From Verrucomicrobiota bacterium (GTDB taxonomy: Bacteria; Verrucomicrobiota; Verrucomicrobiia; Opitutales; Opitutaceae): a stretch of 7,642 nt of DNA. The DNA lies in contig RFJS01000363.1 of assembly GCA_003694825.1 (NCBI GenBank), positions 1-7,642 on the forward strand. The letters are read 5' to 3'. Below the pieces are notes generated by a model. The model was not told the origin of the DNA, made no database searches, and saw only the letters and a list, made by a program, of their open reading frames with translations. Position numbers and translations under genes: made by a program. This document shows positions 6,377-7,642 of this stretch, one piece after another. The first letter of the stretch is position 1, and the number at the start of each line of letters is the position of its first letter.

Positions 6377-7642
6377 TCAATCCCGCACGCTCCCCCACCA
6401 CGGCGGATCGCCCGCCGGCGCCCACCCCGGGCGCAGATACGCCGCGTGCTGCTCCTCCAGCGCCCGCAAAAAGGGGCCGCGGAGCCTTTCGATCTTCTCC
6501 CGGAAAACGGCCGGCCGAAAGCGGGGATCCAGCGCCGGGAAACGCGCGCCCGTATCCATAAACCACCGCTCCATGCGCTTGCGCATGCTCTCGACCCGCT
6601 CCGGCTCGACCGCCGCGAGATCATGCTGCTCACCGATGTCCTCACGCAGGTTATACAGCTCGAAGCGACCGTCCTCGTGATAATAAATCAGTTTCCAGTC
6701 CCCCCGGCGCAAGATCGACGACGGCTCACCGCCCTGATTGCCATAGTGTGGATAGTGCCAGAAGAGATCCCTCTCGGGCAGGGATCCGTCCCGAAGCAAA
6801 GGCACCAGGCTCACCCCGTCCACGTGCTGCTCCGGCCGCAGAGGAAGCCCCGCCAGCTCGAGGATGGTCGGATAAAAGTCCATGCCGATAACGGGCACAT
6901 CCGTGTGCGCCCCGGGCCGGGTCATCCCCGGCACGTGAATGATCAGCGGCTCGCGGATCCCGCCCTCCCACTGTCGCCCCTTGCCGCCGCGCAACGGCAG
7001 CAGACTCGTGGAATAGGCATCGCCGGAGGACACCCCCCCGTTGTCCGAAGTGAAAATCACCACCGTGCGCTCGTCCACGCCCGCCTCCCGCAGCGCCTCG
7101 AGGACGCGTCCCACCGCCTTGTCGAGCATCTCGACCATCCCGGCGTAAATGGGGTTGTCCTGCACCTGGCGCACGGGCAGACGGCGATCAAAGATGAACC
7201 GCCCGTCCTCCCGCCGATCGAGTCCCATGGCGTGAGCTTTTTCCCGATACTTCGCCCACAGGCCCCGTGTCGTCTGGATGGGCCCATGCACCGCGTAGAA
7301 GGAGAGAAACGCGAAAAACGGTTCGTCGGCGTGCTCGTGGATGAACGCGGCCGTTTCCTCTGCCAACCGCAGGGTCAGCGCCTCTCCCGGCGGACCGTCG
7401 GGGAGCTTCGGGTTCGCATAGGGTGAAAAGTAGCCGCCGGCCGGCGACCCGCGTTCCCAACCGCCCCGGTTGATCATAAACCCATGATCTTCCGGCCACG
7501 ACCCTTCACCACCGAGATGCCACTTCCCGGCAAAAAACGTCACGTAACCGGCCTCGCGCAACGCCTCCGCCACCGTCACCTCCTCGTGCGGCAGATGCCC
7601 GGCATACGCCGCCGGAAGCACCCGATCTCCGCGGTCCCAGGC
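6377..7642 (-). CDS. S1-family sulfatase (FGly type), N-terminus beyond window edge
   Basis: The frame is open to the right edge and gives 421 residues. The GTG at 7619-7621 is an internal Val, not a start, since the frame continues upstream with AWDRGDR. S1 sulfatases hydrolyse sulfate esters using a formylglycine made from Cys or Ser in a C/S-x-P/A-x-R motif, which lies in the missing N-terminal part. Conserved motifs in view are FFAGKWHLGG (36-45, active-site Lys and His), a His119 in YAVHGPI, FTSDNGG (197-203, calcium-binding Asp-Asn), PLRGGKGRQWEGGIREP (216-232, Lys222), DFYPTILELAG, and the tail GDWKLIYYHEDGRFELYNL. The length and motif order are normal. S1 sulfatases are usually exported and are common in loci for sulfated fucans and galactans, fitting the fucosidases here. 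It is followed by a 209-base gap and may or may not share a transcript with fucosidase 2. The subfamily cannot be assigned by eye. Confidence 0.93.
   Translation of the reverse strand, partial: AWDRGDRVLPAAYAGHLPHEEVTVAEALREAGYVTFFAGKWHLGGEGSWPEDHGFMINRGGWERGSPAGGYFSPYANPKLPDGPPGEALTLRLAEETAAFIHEHADEPFFAFLSFYAVHGPIQTTRGLWAKYREKAHAMGLDRREDGRFIFDRRLPVRQVQDNPIYAGMVEMLDKAVGRVLEALREAGVDERTVVIFTSDNGGVSSGDAYSTSLLPLRGGKGRQWEGGIREPLIIHVPGMTRPGAHTDVPVIGMDFYPTILELAGLPLRPEQHVDGVSLVPLLRDGSLPERDLFWHYPHYGNQGGEPSSILRRGDWKLIYYHEDGRFELYNLREDIGEQHDLAAVEPERVESMRKRMERWFMDTGARFPALDPRFRPAVFREKIERLRGPFLRALEEQHAAYLRPGWAPAGDPPWWGSVRD

Noticed and set aside
6446..7426. A 326-codon plus-strand open frame
   Set aside because: It is antisense to the sulfatase, which shows the full set of S1 motifs in view. 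It is a typical GC-rich shadow frame.
1..7642. CRISPR arrays, tRNA or rRNA genes, insertion sequences, toxin-antitoxin or phage genes
   Set aside because: No regularly spaced repeats, tRNA-like folds, transposase frames or terminal inverted repeats were seen. Nearly all of the window is accounted for by the six carbohydrate-use genes.

Overview
The window is visibly GC-rich and reads as part of a carbohydrate-use locus for a fucose-containing, probably sulfated glycan. It encodes two different GH29-type alpha-L-fucosidases, an arylsulfatase-family (S1) sulfatase, a sodium:solute symporter of the SSS/SLC5 family, an exported protein built from two RhaM-like (L-rhamnose/L-fucose mutarotase, DUF718/COG3254) halves, and an AraC-family regulator. 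Exported fucosidases next to an S1 sulfatase and an SSS transporter, with no SusC/SusD pair in view, fits the Planctomycetota/Verrucomicrobiota better than Bacteroidota. The phylum is an inference from gene content; there is no rRNA or marker gene here.

Layout from left to right. Positions 1-870 (minus) hold the N-terminal 290 residues of GH29 enzyme 1, which runs off the left edge. Positions 900-2537 (minus) hold the symporter. Positions 2562-3350 (minus) hold the tandem RhaM-like protein. These three genes are read right to left with gaps of 24 and 29 bases and look like one operon: mutarotase, symporter, fucosidase. A 211-base divergent regulatory region (3351-3561) separates them from the AraC gene at 3562-4575 (plus). 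That gene is interrupted by an in-frame TAA at 4099-4101, and the reading frame stays coherent on both sides. A 125-base convergent gap (4576-4700) with an inverted repeat follows. GH29 enzyme 2, with a C-terminal beta-sandwich (discoidin-like) domain, is at 4701-6167 (minus). A 209-base gap separates it from the sulfatase (6377-7642, minus), whose N terminus lies beyond the right edge.

How the parts may work together (inference): the sulfatase desulfates the glycan, the two fucosidases release L-fucose outside the cytoplasm, the exported RhaM-like protein equilibrates the sugar anomers, and the symporter imports the sugar. The AraC protein would sense the sugar and control the divergent operon, but in this sequence it is split by a stop codon. 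The parts belong to known families. The least usual points are the exported double-domain mutarotase, the broken regulator, and the altered active-site residues of GH29 enzyme 2.
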